A DNA stretch of 64,000 bases from positions 6,777-70,776 of the forward strand of contig DAHVMA010000087.1 of assembly GCA_027320105.1 (NCBI GenBank). Direction: 5' to 3'. Each line of letters opens with the position of its first letter. Position 1 is the first letter of the stretch. A program made the position numbers and the translations under genes. Shown piece after piece: positions 8,200-16,483 of the stretch. The stretch comes from JAKAQB01 sp027320105 (GTDB taxonomy: Bacteria > Actinomycetota > Acidimicrobiia > Acidimicrobiales > Palsa-688). The notes under the pieces are model-generated. The model had not been told where the DNA came from. It worked only from the letters and a program-made list of their open reading frames with translations, and made no database searches.

Positions 8200-9414
8200 T
8201 TATGCGCTCGGATCGAGGGCCGTCGCTTGGCGCACCGCCCAGGCCTCGCATGCGAGCTCCAAATGCAGCCGTTGGGGGGCGTCATTCAGGTTGACGCCGC
8301 CGATTGCCGTGATGCGGGAGAGCCGGTACTTGAGCGTGTTGCGATGAACGAAGAGCCGGGCTGCGGCGGCATCCAAGTCGCCGTTGGCGGCGAAGTAGGT
8401 GGTCAGCGACTTCACGAGCTCGGCGTGGCGGGTGCTGTCGTAGCGGATCAGCGGGCCCAGCCAACGGTTGACGAACTCGTCGAGATCGACGTCGGGTGTC
8501 CGGGCCAGGATCCGCCAGATGCCCAGGTCGTCGAAGATCGCAACGGTCGGCTCCCCTGCGGTCGATCGCATCCGAAGGGCGGCGTCGGCATCGCAGACCG
8601 AGCGCCGGAGGTTGCACAGCGGCTCCCTGCCCCCGACTCCCACGCGGAGGGGGGTACCCAAGTTCTCGGCGAGGCGCTCCGCCAGTCGCTGCCACGGGAG
8701 CTCGTCGCCGATGGCAAGCACGAGCCGGCTGCCGCGCTCGGTGGAGAGGAACGGCCGCGAGACAAGCCCGGAGATGATCGTCTGGCAGCGGCCGGCGAAG
8801 CGGAAGGGAGGCCGGCCCGCAGGTTCGACGACCACCGCCCGGTAGGGTTCGTCCAGATCGAACCCAAAGCGCCGGGCGTGCCGGCGGACCCGCTCGGCGG
8901 TCGGATCCTCGAGCAACTCGGTGGCGAAGTCGCCCCACACCTGGATCTCGCGTTCGGTGCGGAGCCGGTCGAGCAGCAGCTGCAATGCGGCCGTGGACGC
9001 GGCCTGCTCCAGGCTGACGAGGTCGGCGGGCGAGCACGTCGCGCCGGGATCGCACAGGTTGACCGTGGCGACGGCGGCACCGTCCATGACGATCGGGGCT
9101 ATCCACCAGTCTCCGCGCCGGGCCGCTGGCAGGGCGGCGGCTTCCGCCATGTCGGTGAGGGAGGGTCCCAGCTCGGGTCCCGGGTCGAAGAGCGTCAGCG
9201 GGAGCTCGGCTCCGGGTTGCGCCAGGTCGTCCTGGTACCCCGCCGTCGCCAGGATGCCGTCGCCGGTCGCCTCGATGGTGACAGGCCGGCCGGTGACACG
9301 GTGGAGCACCTCGGCCAGCCCCTCGAGGCCCCGCTCCAGCAGCACGGGCGAGAACAACTCCAGCCAGCCGGTCATGCACCTAGCACATCTTCCGTCTACC
9401 GCGATGCTCGCCAT
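8200..9414 (-). CDS. PucR-family transcriptional regulator (CdaR-like)
   Basis: The 404-aa protein has a GAF-like sensory half (about residues 15-155), a degenerate GGDEF-like middle domain (about 170-300) and the C-terminal PucR helix-turn-helix. The last reads YFAANGDLDAAAARLFVHR followed by NTLKYRLSRI. This is the architecture of CdaR/PucR activators of catabolic or stress genes. An inner ATG at 9375 (MTGWLELF) is an equally good start, because the 13 residues before it are unlike the family. The 9415-9500 upstream region holds two palindromes that could be its own operator. No adjacent metabolic operon reveals the effector. Confidence 0.88.
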   Translation of the reverse strand: MASIAVDGRCARCMTGWLELFSPVLLERGLEGLAEVLHRVTGRPVTIEATGDGILATAGYQDDLAQPGAELPLTLFDPGPELGPSLTDMAEAAALPAARRGDWWIAPIVMDGAAVATVNLCDPGATCSPADLVSLEQAASTAALQLLLDRLRTEREIQVWGDFATELLEDPTAERVRRHARRFGFDLDEPYRAVVVEPAGRPPFRFAGRCQTIISGLVSRPFLSTERGSRLVLAIGDELPWQRLAERLAENLGTPLRVGVGGREPLCNLRRSVCDADAALRMRSTAGEPTVAIFDDLGIWRILARTPDVDLDEFVNRWLGPLIRYDSTRHAELVKSLTTYFAANGDLDAAAARLFVHRNTLKYRLSRITAIGGVNLNDAPQRLHLELACEAWAVRQATALDPSA

Positions 9415-9458
9415 CCGTTAGCCCCTTACGCTGACGGCGATTCTGATTCGATTCGATT

Positions 9459-9472
9459 GGAAACCCGTTTCC
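9459..9472. promoter_or_regulatory. Palindrome GGAAAC-CC-GTTTCC upstream of the PucR gene
   Basis: This perfect 6-bp inverted repeat with a 2-bp centre lies 45 bp upstream of the PucR start. Its shape suits a dimeric regulator. Which protein binds it is not shown by the sequence. Confidence 0.4.
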
Positions 9473-9484
9473 TCGGTCTCGGGT

Positions 9485-9499
9485 CGATACAAAGTATCG
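9485..9499. promoter_or_regulatory. Palindrome CGATAC-AAA-GTATCG upstream of the PucR gene
   Basis: This second perfect 6-bp inverted repeat, with a 3-bp centre, lies 12 bp beyond the first palindrome. On the minus strand it also contains GATAC steps that could overlap a promoter for the PucR gene. Confidence 0.35.
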
Positions 9500-9586
9500 C
9501 ACGGCACGAGGCAGTTGTGAAGGGCCAATGAAGAGCCGGCTCCATCCGAACCTCCTCTTTCACTGTCAGTGCTCAGCCCCACGCGA

Positions 9587-9618
9587 AGAGAGGGGAAGGC
9601 GGATGCCTTCCCCTCTCT
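9587..9618. terminator. Strong hairpin terminator of the secreted repeat protein
   Basis: A perfect 14-bp stem with loop GGAT lies 25 bp beyond the stop codon of the gene at 9644-11788. There is no T-tract on either side, which is common for actinobacterial intrinsic terminators. Confidence 0.75.
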
Positions 9619-9643
9619 CCTTGCCCTCAGGTCGAGCCGGTTG

Positions 9644-11788
9644 CTACCCGGAGACCGTGCCCGACGGCGGAGGGGTCCGGCCGTTGGTGAACGTCACGAT
9701 GTTGATCCCGGGTCCGGGGTCGAAGGTGACGGTGTTCTTGCTTCCGTGCGGGTTCGAGACGACGACCGGGCTGGGTTCGGTCTGGCTCGTGATCGTGCCC
9801 CCCTCGACCGTGACCGTGGACTCGACGCCGGGGATGGTGGTGGTGTCCTCGGTGACCGTGACCGGGTACGGGTTACCCGACGGGTCAACGATCGGGATGG
9901 GGTCGCTCAGGCCGGTGCAGACCTCACCGGTCGGGTTGCTCGCAGTCGGAGCCCCGATCGTCAGGCTGAACGGCCCGCCATCCTTGCCGACGGTGCCGTT
10001 CACGCTGGAGGTGTAGCTGTCCGAGAAGTTGAAGGTGGCGCCGGCGAGGTTGGCGTCTGGCGACGGCTCCTGCTTGCACACCTTGAACTGGACGTAGTTC
10101 ACGGCGTCGGTGAAGGTCACTTCCGTGGCGTTGGAGGCGTTGCCGTAGGGCACCGTCACCGTGGCCGGGTTGGCCGTGGGGCCCGAGAGCAGGCGGGCCC
10201 CAGTGGGATCGGTGGCGCTGACCGTGGACACGCTCACGATGTGGAAGTTGGGGGTGCTTGCCTCGGTGACCGTGGCGGTACCGGCCGGCACGGTGATGGG
10301 AAGCGAGCACTGACCGGCCGGGACCGACACCGATGTGGCGAAGGGCATGGGGCCCGAGCCGTCCGCGATCGTGAAGCTGAAGGTCTGGGTGGCCGTCGAC
10401 GCGTCAGCGGCGTCCTTGCAGACCTCGATCACGCCGAGGGGATCGTTGGTGAACTGCGCCTCGACCACTCCGCTCGCCGCAGGCGGCACGGTGAGCACGG
10501 CCGTGCCTGTCGAGCTGCCGGCGTCGTTGCTGGCCGGCACCACCTGCGTGGCGACGATGGCGGTGTCGGGGAACCCCGCCTCGGTCACAGTGACCGTTGC
10601 GCCGACCGGGAAGTAGTACAGGAACGGCTCGCACGCGCCCCCCGGGTTCGCTACCGCCACCACCTGCACCGAGCTCGAGCCGGTGAACGCCGAGCCGCCG
10701 TTTGGCCCGGTCCAGGTGTAGGAGGCGTCGAACGTGAACGTCGAACCGGCCAGGCTGCCGACGTTGCTGAAGAGGAACTTGCATGCCTTCACGATGTTGG
10801 TCTGGGTGCTGTTGGTGAAGTTGACGGTCGTCGAGTCGCCCGTCGCCACCGTGACCGTGGCCGTGCCGGCCGACAGCGAGCTGGCGGTCTGCGCGCTAGA
10901 CGGGTCGGTGAGGATGTCCGACACGTAGTACGGCGGGTTGACCGTCTCGGCAACCGTGTAGGTGCCGGCCGGCTCGCTCATGCCCTCGGAGCAGGAGTTG
11001 GCGTTGACGGTCACCGTCGTCGCCGAGCCACTGGCCGGCGTGATGGTGAAGGTGAACGTCCCTGTGACGAAGTTGCCGCCGGTCGGATCGGCTGACGTCT
11101 GCGGTCCTGCCCATGGGTCGTTGTAGCCGGCGGCCCACTTGCAGATCTCGAGCGTGCCAGGGCCCGGGTCGGGATTGGTCCCGCTGCCGCTCCCTGCCCC
11201 GGACCCGCTACCCGAGCCGGACCCGCTACCCGAGCCGGACCCGCTACCCGAGCCGGACCCGCTGCCGCTGCCCGAGCCGGACCCGCTGCCGGTGCCGGAG
11301 CCGGACCCGCTGCCCGAGCCGGTGCCGCCGGTGCCGCTGCTGCCCCCGGTTCCGCTGTTGCCCGACGACCCGCCGGGCGAGGTCTTGGGGGCGATGTTGT
11401 TGAACAGCACCCGCGCCCATTGGTGGCCGAGGTAGAAGGTGGCCTGCCGGATGTGGATCCAGTTCCTTGAGTGGACGCCCGCCGGCGCCACGTTGATCGA
11501 CGCCAGCTCCGGGAAGGTCCTGGGGGCCACCATCTCGACGACCCTGTTGATCCCGAGACGTCCCGGCACGACGAAGCACGCGTTGGCAGAGCGGCGCGTG
11601 ACTCCGTTGACCTTGTAGGTGTAGACGCCTGGGCTCGAGGCGGCCCGGCAGAGCACGATGTGCGGTTGGACCGGAGCGGCTTGCGCCGTGCCGCCGGCCA
11701 CGACCGCAGTGGACATCATGCCGAGCACGAGGGCTGACCCGAAGAACGCCCGGGCCCCCCCTCGCCATCGGCTGCTGGTTGGTTGCAC
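9644..11788 (-). CDS. Secreted protein with Gly-Ser linker and four Cys-containing beta-domain repeats
   Basis: I place the start at the GTG at 11788, 6 nt after an excellent AGGAGG. The longer open frame upstream is Arg/Pro-rich and lacks a signal. The 714-aa product has a signal peptide (hydrophobic core FFGSALVLGMMSTAVVAG, cleavage near AQA-AP). A globular domain of about 100 residues follows with two Cys, then a pure Ser-Gly linker of about 60 residues. Four repeats of about 100-130 residues end the protein. Each repeat starts near a VCK/ICK/ACK tripeptide and contains an AGTYTVxE or VTVTE strand, as in prealbumin/SpaA-like adhesin folds. No sorting motif or tail anchor is visible, so it is probably released or bound non-covalently. 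A surface or matrix role is inference. Confidence 0.7.
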   Translation of the reverse strand: MQPTSSRWRGGARAFFGSALVLGMMSTAVVAGGTAQAAPVQPHIVLCRAASSPGVYTYKVNGVTRRSANACFVVPGRLGINRVVEMVAPRTFPELASINVAPAGVHSRNWIHIRQATFYLGHQWARVLFNNIAPKTSPGGSSGNSGTGGSSGTGGTGSGSGSGSGTGSGSGSGSGSGSGSGSGSGSGSGSGSGSGSGAGSGSGTNPDPGPGTLEICKWAAGYNDPWAGPQTSADPTGGNFVTGTFTFTITPASGSATTVTVNANSCSEGMSEPAGTYTVAETVNPPYYVSDILTDPSSAQTASSLSAGTATVTVATGDSTTVNFTNSTQTNIVKACKFLFSNVGSLAGSTFTFDASYTWTGPNGGSAFTGSSSVQVVAVANPGGACEPFLYYFPVGATVTVTEAGFPDTAIVATQVVPASNDAGSSTGTAVLTVPPAASGVVEAQFTNDPLGVIEVCKDAADASTATQTFSFTIADGSGPMPFATSVSVPAGQCSLPITVPAGTATVTEASTPNFHIVSVSTVSATDPTGARLLSGPTANPATVTVPYGNASNATEVTFTDAVNYVQFKVCKQEPSPDANLAGATFNFSDSYTSSVNGTVGKDGGPFSLTIGAPTASNPTGEVCTGLSDPIPIVDPSGNPYPVTVTEDTTTIPGVESTVTVEGGTITSQTEPSPVVVSNPHGSKNTVTFDPGPGINIVTFTNGRTPPPSGTVSG
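11199..11318. repeat. 18-bp coding tandem repeat for the Ser-Gly linker
   Basis: Units of CCGGACCCGCTACCCGAG at 11199, 11217 and 11235 are followed by two 24-bp variants and one more 18-bp unit. All encode the Gly-Ser linker on the minus strand. This array is prone to slippage, so linker length probably varies between strains. Confidence 0.85.
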
Positions 11789-11964
11789 CTGTTCCTCCTT
11801 CACGTGCCCCTCCGACGCCTCAGGTTCGTGAAGCGCCTCGGAGAAGTGGTCTATCGGTGCTCGCACCCTCGTCCGTCGCGGGGGTCGCGGCATCGGCGCG
11901 GCCGACGAAAATCGGGGGCGCGTCCCGTCATGGCGACCAAACGAATGCCCCGCCGCGTCTCCGG

Positions 11965-11970
11965 TAGGGT
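11965..11970 (+). promoter_or_regulatory. -10 box of purN (leaderless)
   Basis: TAGGGT ends 6 nt before the GTG of purN, which places the transcription start at or next to the start codon. No ribosome-binding site is present. No convincing -35 is seen. Confidence 0.5.
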
Positions 11971-11976
11971 CGATGC

Positions 11977-12579
11977 GTGCCCGCCCGCACCCCGCTGTCC
12001 ACGACGCGTGGTGAACTCCACGCTCTGGGCGTCCTCGCTTCTGGGACCGGCACCATCCTCGAAGCGATCGTCGCCGCCGGCCTGCCCGTGGCGGTGGTGG
12101 TTGTCGACCGGCCCTGCGGCGCATGGAAGCGGGCCGCTGACGCCGGCGTTCCCGCGGAGCTCGTCGGGCGTCACGACTACGGCCCGAGCTTCGACCGCGC
12201 CGCTCACACCAGCGAGGTCGTGAGCGTCCTCAGGCGCTACGAGGTCACGACGGTCGCCATGGCCGGGTTCGGCACGATCCTGGCTCCGGGCTTGTTCGCC
12301 GCCTTCCCCCAGCGGGTGCTCAACACCCACCCGGCGCTGCTGCCTGCCTTTCGCGGGTGGCACGCGGTCAGCGACGCTCTCGCTGCAGGGGTGACCGTCA
12401 CGGGCTGCACCGTCCACCTCGCCACGGAGGCGGTCGACGAGGGGCGCATCCTGGCTCAGCGCCCGGTGGAGATCTTCCCGGCCGACGACGAGGCGGCGTT
12501 GCACGAACGCATCAAGTCCGTCGAGCGGGCCCTCTACCCCGACACCATCCGCCGCTTCCTGGAGGGCCAGTTCTCGTGA
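11977..12579 (+). CDS. purN: Phosphoribosylglycinamide formyltransferase PurN
   Basis: PurN transfers the formyl group of 10-formyl-THF to GAR, the third step of purine synthesis. The 200-aa protein keeps the catalytic triad at N116, H118 and D154, each exactly 10 residues later than E. coli N106/H108/D144. These lie in the motifs NTHPALLPAF and TEAVDEG. The phosphate-binding loop is VLASGTGT. The GTG start at 11977 has a -10 box 6 nt upstream and no Shine-Dalgarno, which suggests a leaderless mRNA. The stop overlaps the purH start in GTGA, so the two enzymes are co-translated. Confidence 0.96.
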   Translation: MPARTPLSTTRGELHALGVLASGTGTILEAIVAAGLPVAVVVVDRPCGAWKRAADAGVPAELVGRHDYGPSFDRAAHTSEVVSVLRRYEVTTVAMAGFGTILAPGLFAAFPQRVLNTHPALLPAFRGWHAVSDALAAGVTVTGCTVHLATEAVDEGRILAQRPVEIFPADDEAALHERIKSVERALYPDTIRRFLEGQFS

Positions 12580-14084
12580 GGGTGCTGCTCTCCGTTCACG
12601 ACAAGACCGGTCTGGTGGAGCTAGCCGGCCAGCTCGCCGATCTCGGCCACGAGCTCGTGGCCAGCGGCGGCACGGCGGCTGCACTGGCGGCAGCCGGCGT
12701 CGCGCACCGCAGCGTCGAATCGGTCACGGGTGCTCCCGAGATGCTCGGCGGGCGGGTCAAGACGCTGCACCCGGCGATCCACGGCGGCATCCTCGCCGAC
12801 CTCGACAACCCCCACCACGTGGCCGATCTGGCCGCCGCCGGCATCGATCCGATCGGCCTCGTGGTCTGCAACCTCTATCCCTTCGGGTCGGAGCCTTCCA
12901 TCGAGCTCATCGACGTGGGCGGCCCGGCGATGCTGCGGGCCGCGGCCAAGAACCACGCCCACGTCGGCGTCGTCGTCGACCCGGCCGGCTACCCCGAGGT
13001 GCTCGCCGAGGTGGCGTCCGGCGGGCTCACCCCCGGACTGCGCCGCCGCCTGGCCGCGGCCGCCTTCGCCCACACCGCCGCCTACGACGCCGCCATCGCC
13101 GCCTGGTTCTCGGAGGACATGCCGAAATCCACGCTGCCGCCGAGGATCGACCTCACATTGCAGCTCGCCCAGGTGCTGCGGTACGGGGAGAACCCTCACC
13201 AGGCTGGGGCCAGGTACCGGGAGCTCGGCCGGGACACCTGGCTCGACCACATCCAACAGCACGGCGGCGTGGAGCTGTCCTACCTGAACCTCTACGACGC
13301 CGATGCCGCCTGGCGCCTCGCCCACCACCTCGGTGAGCTCGGTGGGGTGGCGGCCGTCGTGGTGAAGCACGCCAACCCGTGTGGCGCCGCCGTCGCCGGT
13401 GACGTGCTCGCCGCCTACGAGGCGGCCTTCGCCGCCGACCCGGTGTCGGCCTTCGGCGGGATCGTTGCGCTCAGCGCTCCGGTGACAGAGGCGGTGGCCG
13501 AGGAGCTGGTCGCCAACCCCAAGGCCGACGTCCTGATCGCGCCGTCCTACGAGCCGGAGGCGCTCGGGCGCATCGCAGCCGCCCGCAAGAACATGCGCGT
13601 CCTCTCGGCCCCGCCGCCCAGCCCCGACCCTCTTCACCTACGGCAGCTGGCTGGGGGCTGGCTGGTCCAGGAGCCGTACACCTTCGCCGCCGGCCGCACC
13701 GCTTGGCGGGTCGTCACCGAATCCCGGCCGACCGAGGAGCAGTGGCAGGACCTCGAACTGGCCTGGCGGGTCTGCGCTGCGGTCAAGTCCAATGCCGTCG
13801 TCCTCGCCCGCTCCGGCGCCGCCCTCGGAATCGGGGGCGGGCAGCAGAACCGGGTGACGGCCGCCGAGCTCGCCGTGGCGCGTGCCGCCGGGCGTGCCGC
13901 AGGCGGCGCCGCCGCGAGCGACGCCTTCTTCCCCTTCCGGGACGGCCTCGACACGGTGGCCGGCGCCGGCGTGGCGGCCGTCGTGCAGCCGGGCGGGTCG
14001 GTGCGCGACCACGAGGTGATCGCGGCAGCCGACGAGCACGGCATCGCCATGGTCTTCACCGGGGAGCGCCAGTTCCAGCACTGA
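12576..14084 (+). CDS. purH: Bifunctional AICAR transformylase / IMP cyclohydrolase PurH
   Basis: PurH catalyses the last two steps to IMP. The start was fixed at the GTG that overlaps the purN stop (GTGA), because the longer open frame is only the purN gene read in another frame. The 502-aa protein has an N-terminal MGS-like cyclohydrolase domain with GGRVKTLHP (K62, H65). The C-terminal transformylase domain has LRYGENPHQ and KHANPCG (K264, H265, N267). It ends with the conserved DAFFPFRDGLD and HGIAMVFTGERQF-H. The length is normal for the family. It shares the leaderless purN promoter. Confidence 0.97.
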   Translation: MRVLLSVHDKTGLVELAGQLADLGHELVASGGTAAALAAAGVAHRSVESVTGAPEMLGGRVKTLHPAIHGGILADLDNPHHVADLAAAGIDPIGLVVCNLYPFGSEPSIELIDVGGPAMLRAAAKNHAHVGVVVDPAGYPEVLAEVASGGLTPGLRRRLAAAAFAHTAAYDAAIAAWFSEDMPKSTLPPRIDLTLQLAQVLRYGENPHQAGARYRELGRDTWLDHIQQHGGVELSYLNLYDADAAWRLAHHLGELGGVAAVVVKHANPCGAAVAGDVLAAYEAAFAADPVSAFGGIVALSAPVTEAVAEELVANPKADVLIAPSYEPEALGRIAAARKNMRVLSAPPPSPDPLHLRQLAGGWLVQEPYTFAAGRTAWRVVTESRPTEEQWQDLELAWRVCAAVKSNAVVLARSGAALGIGGGQQNRVTAAELAVARAAGRAAGGAAASDAFFPFRDGLDTVAGAGVAAVVQPGGSVRDHEVIAAADEHGIAMVFTGERQFQH

Positions 14085-14128
14085 GGCGCGTCGAGAGGCT
14101 GGTAACCTCTCGCGACGACGGGCGCCTC
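14083..14128 (+). other. Nested hairpin between purH and metF
   Basis: An outer stem GAGGCGC/GCGCCTC (14083-14089 with 14122-14128) encloses an inner stem CGAGAGG/CCTCTCG (14092-14098 with 14106-14112) and a 7-nt loop. It begins on the purH stop codon. It may end the pur operon or be part of a metF leader. There is no T-tract. Confidence 0.5.
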
Positions 14129-14149
14129 CCTGCGAGGGTTCGAGTACGA

Positions 14150-14191
14150 CAGACGTCGTCGGCGCCCCCCTGCACCGTCAGGAGACGTCTG
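14150..14191 (+). promoter_or_regulatory. Inverted repeat CAGACGTC...GACGTCTG enclosing the metF ribosome-binding site
   Basis: Perfect 8-bp arms at 14150-14157 and 14184-14191 flank the CAGGAG ribosome-binding site, and the second arm reaches the first base of the metF GTG. As RNA it could sequester the translation start. As DNA the ACGT cores could be an operator. Confidence 0.4.
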
Positions 14192-15015
14192 TGACGAGCA
14201 TCACCTCGCTGCTGGCCCACGGCCGCACCTACAGCTTCGAGTTCTTCCCGCCCAAGACCGAGGAGGGCCGCCGCCACCTGGCGGCGGCGCTCATCGACCT
14301 GCAGCCGCTGCAACCGTCGTTCGTGTCCGTGACCTACAGGGGTGGGCCGGCGTCGCGCGAGCCGACCCACGACCTGGTGGTCGGCATGCTGAAGACGACG
14401 ACGCTCAACCCGATGGCGCACCTGACCTGCGCCGGCCACAGCCGCCTGGAGCTGGCGGACATCCTCGTGCAGCTGCGCAAGGCCGGGGTCGACAACCTCA
14501 TGGCCCTCGGCGGGGACGGCCCCGCCGGTGAGCTGCGCCACGCCGTCGAGCTGGTCGAGCTCGCCCGGGCCGTGGGCGGCTTCTCGATCGGCGTGGCCGC
14601 CCACCCGTCGGTGCACCCCCGCTCCCCGTCCCGGGAGCTCGACCGGGATCACCTGGCCGCCAAGCTCCGCCTTGCCGACTTCGCCGTCACCCAGTCGGTG
14701 TTCTCCATGGAGGAGTACCTGGGCCTGATCGACGAGCTCGCTGCCCGCGGCGTGGACAAGCCGGTGCTGCCGGGCATCATGCCGATCACCGCGCTGTCGT
14801 CGATCGAGCGCCAGCGCGAGCTCGGAGCGGTCGTGCCGGCGGATGTCGAGGAGCGGCTGCGGTCGGCGCGCGACGTGCGCTCCGTCGGCTTGGGTCTCGC
14901 AGCGGAGCTGTGCCAGGCGCTGCTCGACGCCGGCGCGCCCGGGTTGCACTTCATCACCCTCAACCGCTCCAGCGCCACCCGCGAGATCTGGGAGAGCCTG
15001 GCCGCTCACCGCTGA
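14191..15015 (+). CDS. metF: 5,10-methylenetetrahydrofolate reductase MetF
   Basis: MetF reduces methylene-THF to methyl-THF for methionine synthesis, using FAD. The 274-aa TIM barrel shows FEFFPPK with the catalytic Glu at E17, HLTCAGHSR, LMALGGD, VTQSVFSMEEY, LPGIMPI and the closing GLHFITLNRS. These motifs run in family order, and the length is normal for the short bacterial form. The GTG at 14191 has CAGGAG upstream. The 106-bp gap after purH contains two structured elements, so metF may be regulated separately from the purine genes although one-carbon metabolism links them. Confidence 0.95.
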   Translation: MTSITSLLAHGRTYSFEFFPPKTEEGRRHLAAALIDLQPLQPSFVSVTYRGGPASREPTHDLVVGMLKTTTLNPMAHLTCAGHSRLELADILVQLRKAGVDNLMALGGDGPAGELRHAVELVELARAVGGFSIGVAAHPSVHPRSPSRELDRDHLAAKLRLADFAVTQSVFSMEEYLGLIDELAARGVDKPVLPGIMPITALSSIERQRELGAVVPADVEERLRSARDVRSVGLGLAAELCQALLDAGAPGLHFITLNRSSATREIWESLAAHR

Positions 15016-15171
15016 GAGCCGCCGACGGGGGGCAGCCGGGTTGACGACCTGCCCCACCGAGCGGGGTGTCGGGCTCCCCGCCGGGCCCGCCCCGTAAGCC
15101 GGCCTGTGCAGGGGACCATCGAGGCTTTTCGGCGGAGTCGTCGCCTGGATCTTCGGCCCGGGAACCCTCGG

Positions 15172-15177
15172 TAGGCT
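15172..15177 (+). promoter_or_regulatory. -10 box of icd (leaderless)
   Basis: TAGGCT ends 6 nt before the icd ATG. There is no Shine-Dalgarno in between. The metF-icd gap is 168 bp, consistent with an independent promoter. Confidence 0.5.
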
Positions 15178-15183
15178 TGGTGC

Positions 15184-16380
15184 ATGGCCGCCAAGATCAC
15201 GATGTCCCCAAGCGGGGTCCTCTCCGTCCCCGACGATCCGATCATCCCGTTCATCGAGGGGGACGGCACCGGGGTCGACATCTGGCCCGCCGCCAAGCGC
15301 GTGCTCGACGCCGCGGCCGCCAGGTACGGGCAGCACATCGAGTGGAAGGAGGTGCTGGCGGGCGAGAAGGCCTACAACGAAACGGGCAACTGGCTGCCCG
15401 AGGAGACCGTCGAGGTGTTCCGGGAGCACCTCATCGGGATCAAGGGCCCGCTGACCACACCCGTCGGCGGCGGGTTCCGCTCCCTCAACGTGGCCCTCCG
15501 ACAGGTTCTCGACCTGTACGTGTGCCTGCGCCCGGTGCGCTGGTTCCAGGGGGTGCCGTCGCCGGTCAAGCGCCCCGACCTCGTCGACATGGTCATCTTC
15601 CGGGAGAACACGGAGGACATCTACGCCGGCCTCGAGGTGCAGGAGGGCACCCCTGAGGCGAAGCGGCTGATCGAGGTCCTCCACGAAGAGCTCGGTTGGG
15701 ACATCCGGCCGGACTCGGGGGTGGGGGTCAAGCCCATCTCGGCGACCGGCTCCAAGCGGCTCATCCGGGCTGCCATCCGCTACGCCCTCGACCGCGGCCG
15801 CAAGTCCGTCACCATGGTGCACAAGGGCAACATCCAGAAGTTCACCGAGGGCGCCTTCCGGCAGTGGGGGTACGACCTGGTGCGGGAGGAGTTTGGCGAC
15901 GTCGCCGTCGGGTGGGACGACTGCGGCGGCCGGCCCGGCGACAAGCTGCTCGTGAAGGACAACATCGCCGACATCACATTGCAGCAGGTGCTCACGCGGC
16001 CGGGCGAGTTCGACGTCATCGCCACGACCAACCTGAACGGCGACTACCTCTCCGACGCCCTCGCCGCCCAGGTCGGCGGCATCGGCATCGCACCGGGAGC
16101 CAACATCAACTACGTGAGCGGCCACGGGATCTTCGAGGCCACCCACGGCACGGCGCCCAAGTACGCGGGGCAGGACAAGGTGAACCCCGGTTCGCTGCTG
16201 CTGTCGGGGGTGCTCATGTTCGAGCACCTCGGGTGGCAGCAGGCCGCCGACGACATCGTGCGCGCCCTCGAGGCGACCATCGCCGACAAGGTCGTGACCT
16301 ACGACTTCGCCCGCCAGATGGAAGGGGCCACCGAGGTGAGGACCTCAGAGCTCGCCAGCGCCATCGTCGACCGGCTGTAG
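15184..16380 (+). CDS. icd: NADP-dependent isocitrate dehydrogenase, E. coli type
   Basis: The enzyme oxidatively decarboxylates isocitrate in the TCA cycle. The 398-aa protein is the homodimeric E. coli type, not the monomeric 80-kDa enzyme of many actinobacteria. The substrate loop GGGFRSLNVALRQ contains S100 (the site phosphorylated in E. coli), N102 and R106. KGNIQKFTEGAF and NLNGDYLSDALAAQVGG carry catalytic and metal-binding residues. K326 and Y327 in HGTAPKYAGQDKV are the NADP-specificity pair. The ATG is preceded by a leaderless-type -10 box. A GC-rich gap separates it from the tricorn gene. Confidence 0.96.
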   Translation: MAAKITMSPSGVLSVPDDPIIPFIEGDGTGVDIWPAAKRVLDAAAARYGQHIEWKEVLAGEKAYNETGNWLPEETVEVFREHLIGIKGPLTTPVGGGFRSLNVALRQVLDLYVCLRPVRWFQGVPSPVKRPDLVDMVIFRENTEDIYAGLEVQEGTPEAKRLIEVLHEELGWDIRPDSGVGVKPISATGSKRLIRAAIRYALDRGRKSVTMVHKGNIQKFTEGAFRQWGYDLVREEFGDVAVGWDDCGGRPGDKLLVKDNIADITLQQVLTRPGEFDVIATTNLNGDYLSDALAAQVGGIGIAPGANINYVSGHGIFEATHGTAPKYAGQDKVNPGSLLLSGVLMFEHLGWQQAADDIVRALEATIADKVVTYDFARQMEGATEVRTSELASAIVDRL

Positions 16381-16471
16381 GCCGGCCCCCGCCTTCCGCC
16401 TCCCCGCCCCCGCACCCGCCCGCTCCCGCCCCCGCCCCGCCGGCCGGTTGGGGCGGCCCTGGGCCGTCGCC

Positions 16472-16477
16472 TACCGT
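16472..16477 (+). promoter_or_regulatory. -10 box of the tricorn-like gene (leaderless)
   Basis: TACCGT ends 6 nt before the ATG at 16484. No ribosome-binding site lies between them, which supports that start over the longer open frame. Confidence 0.45.
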
Positions 16478-16483
16478 GCCGTC

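Noticed and set aside
11199..11318. Regular repeats suggesting a CRISPR array
   Set aside because: Units are 18 bp without unique spacers and encode a Ser-Gly linker in frame.
14085..14190. SAM or SAH riboswitch before metF
   Set aside because: The leader is structured but I could not match the conserved cores of SAM-I, SAM-IV or SAH elements.
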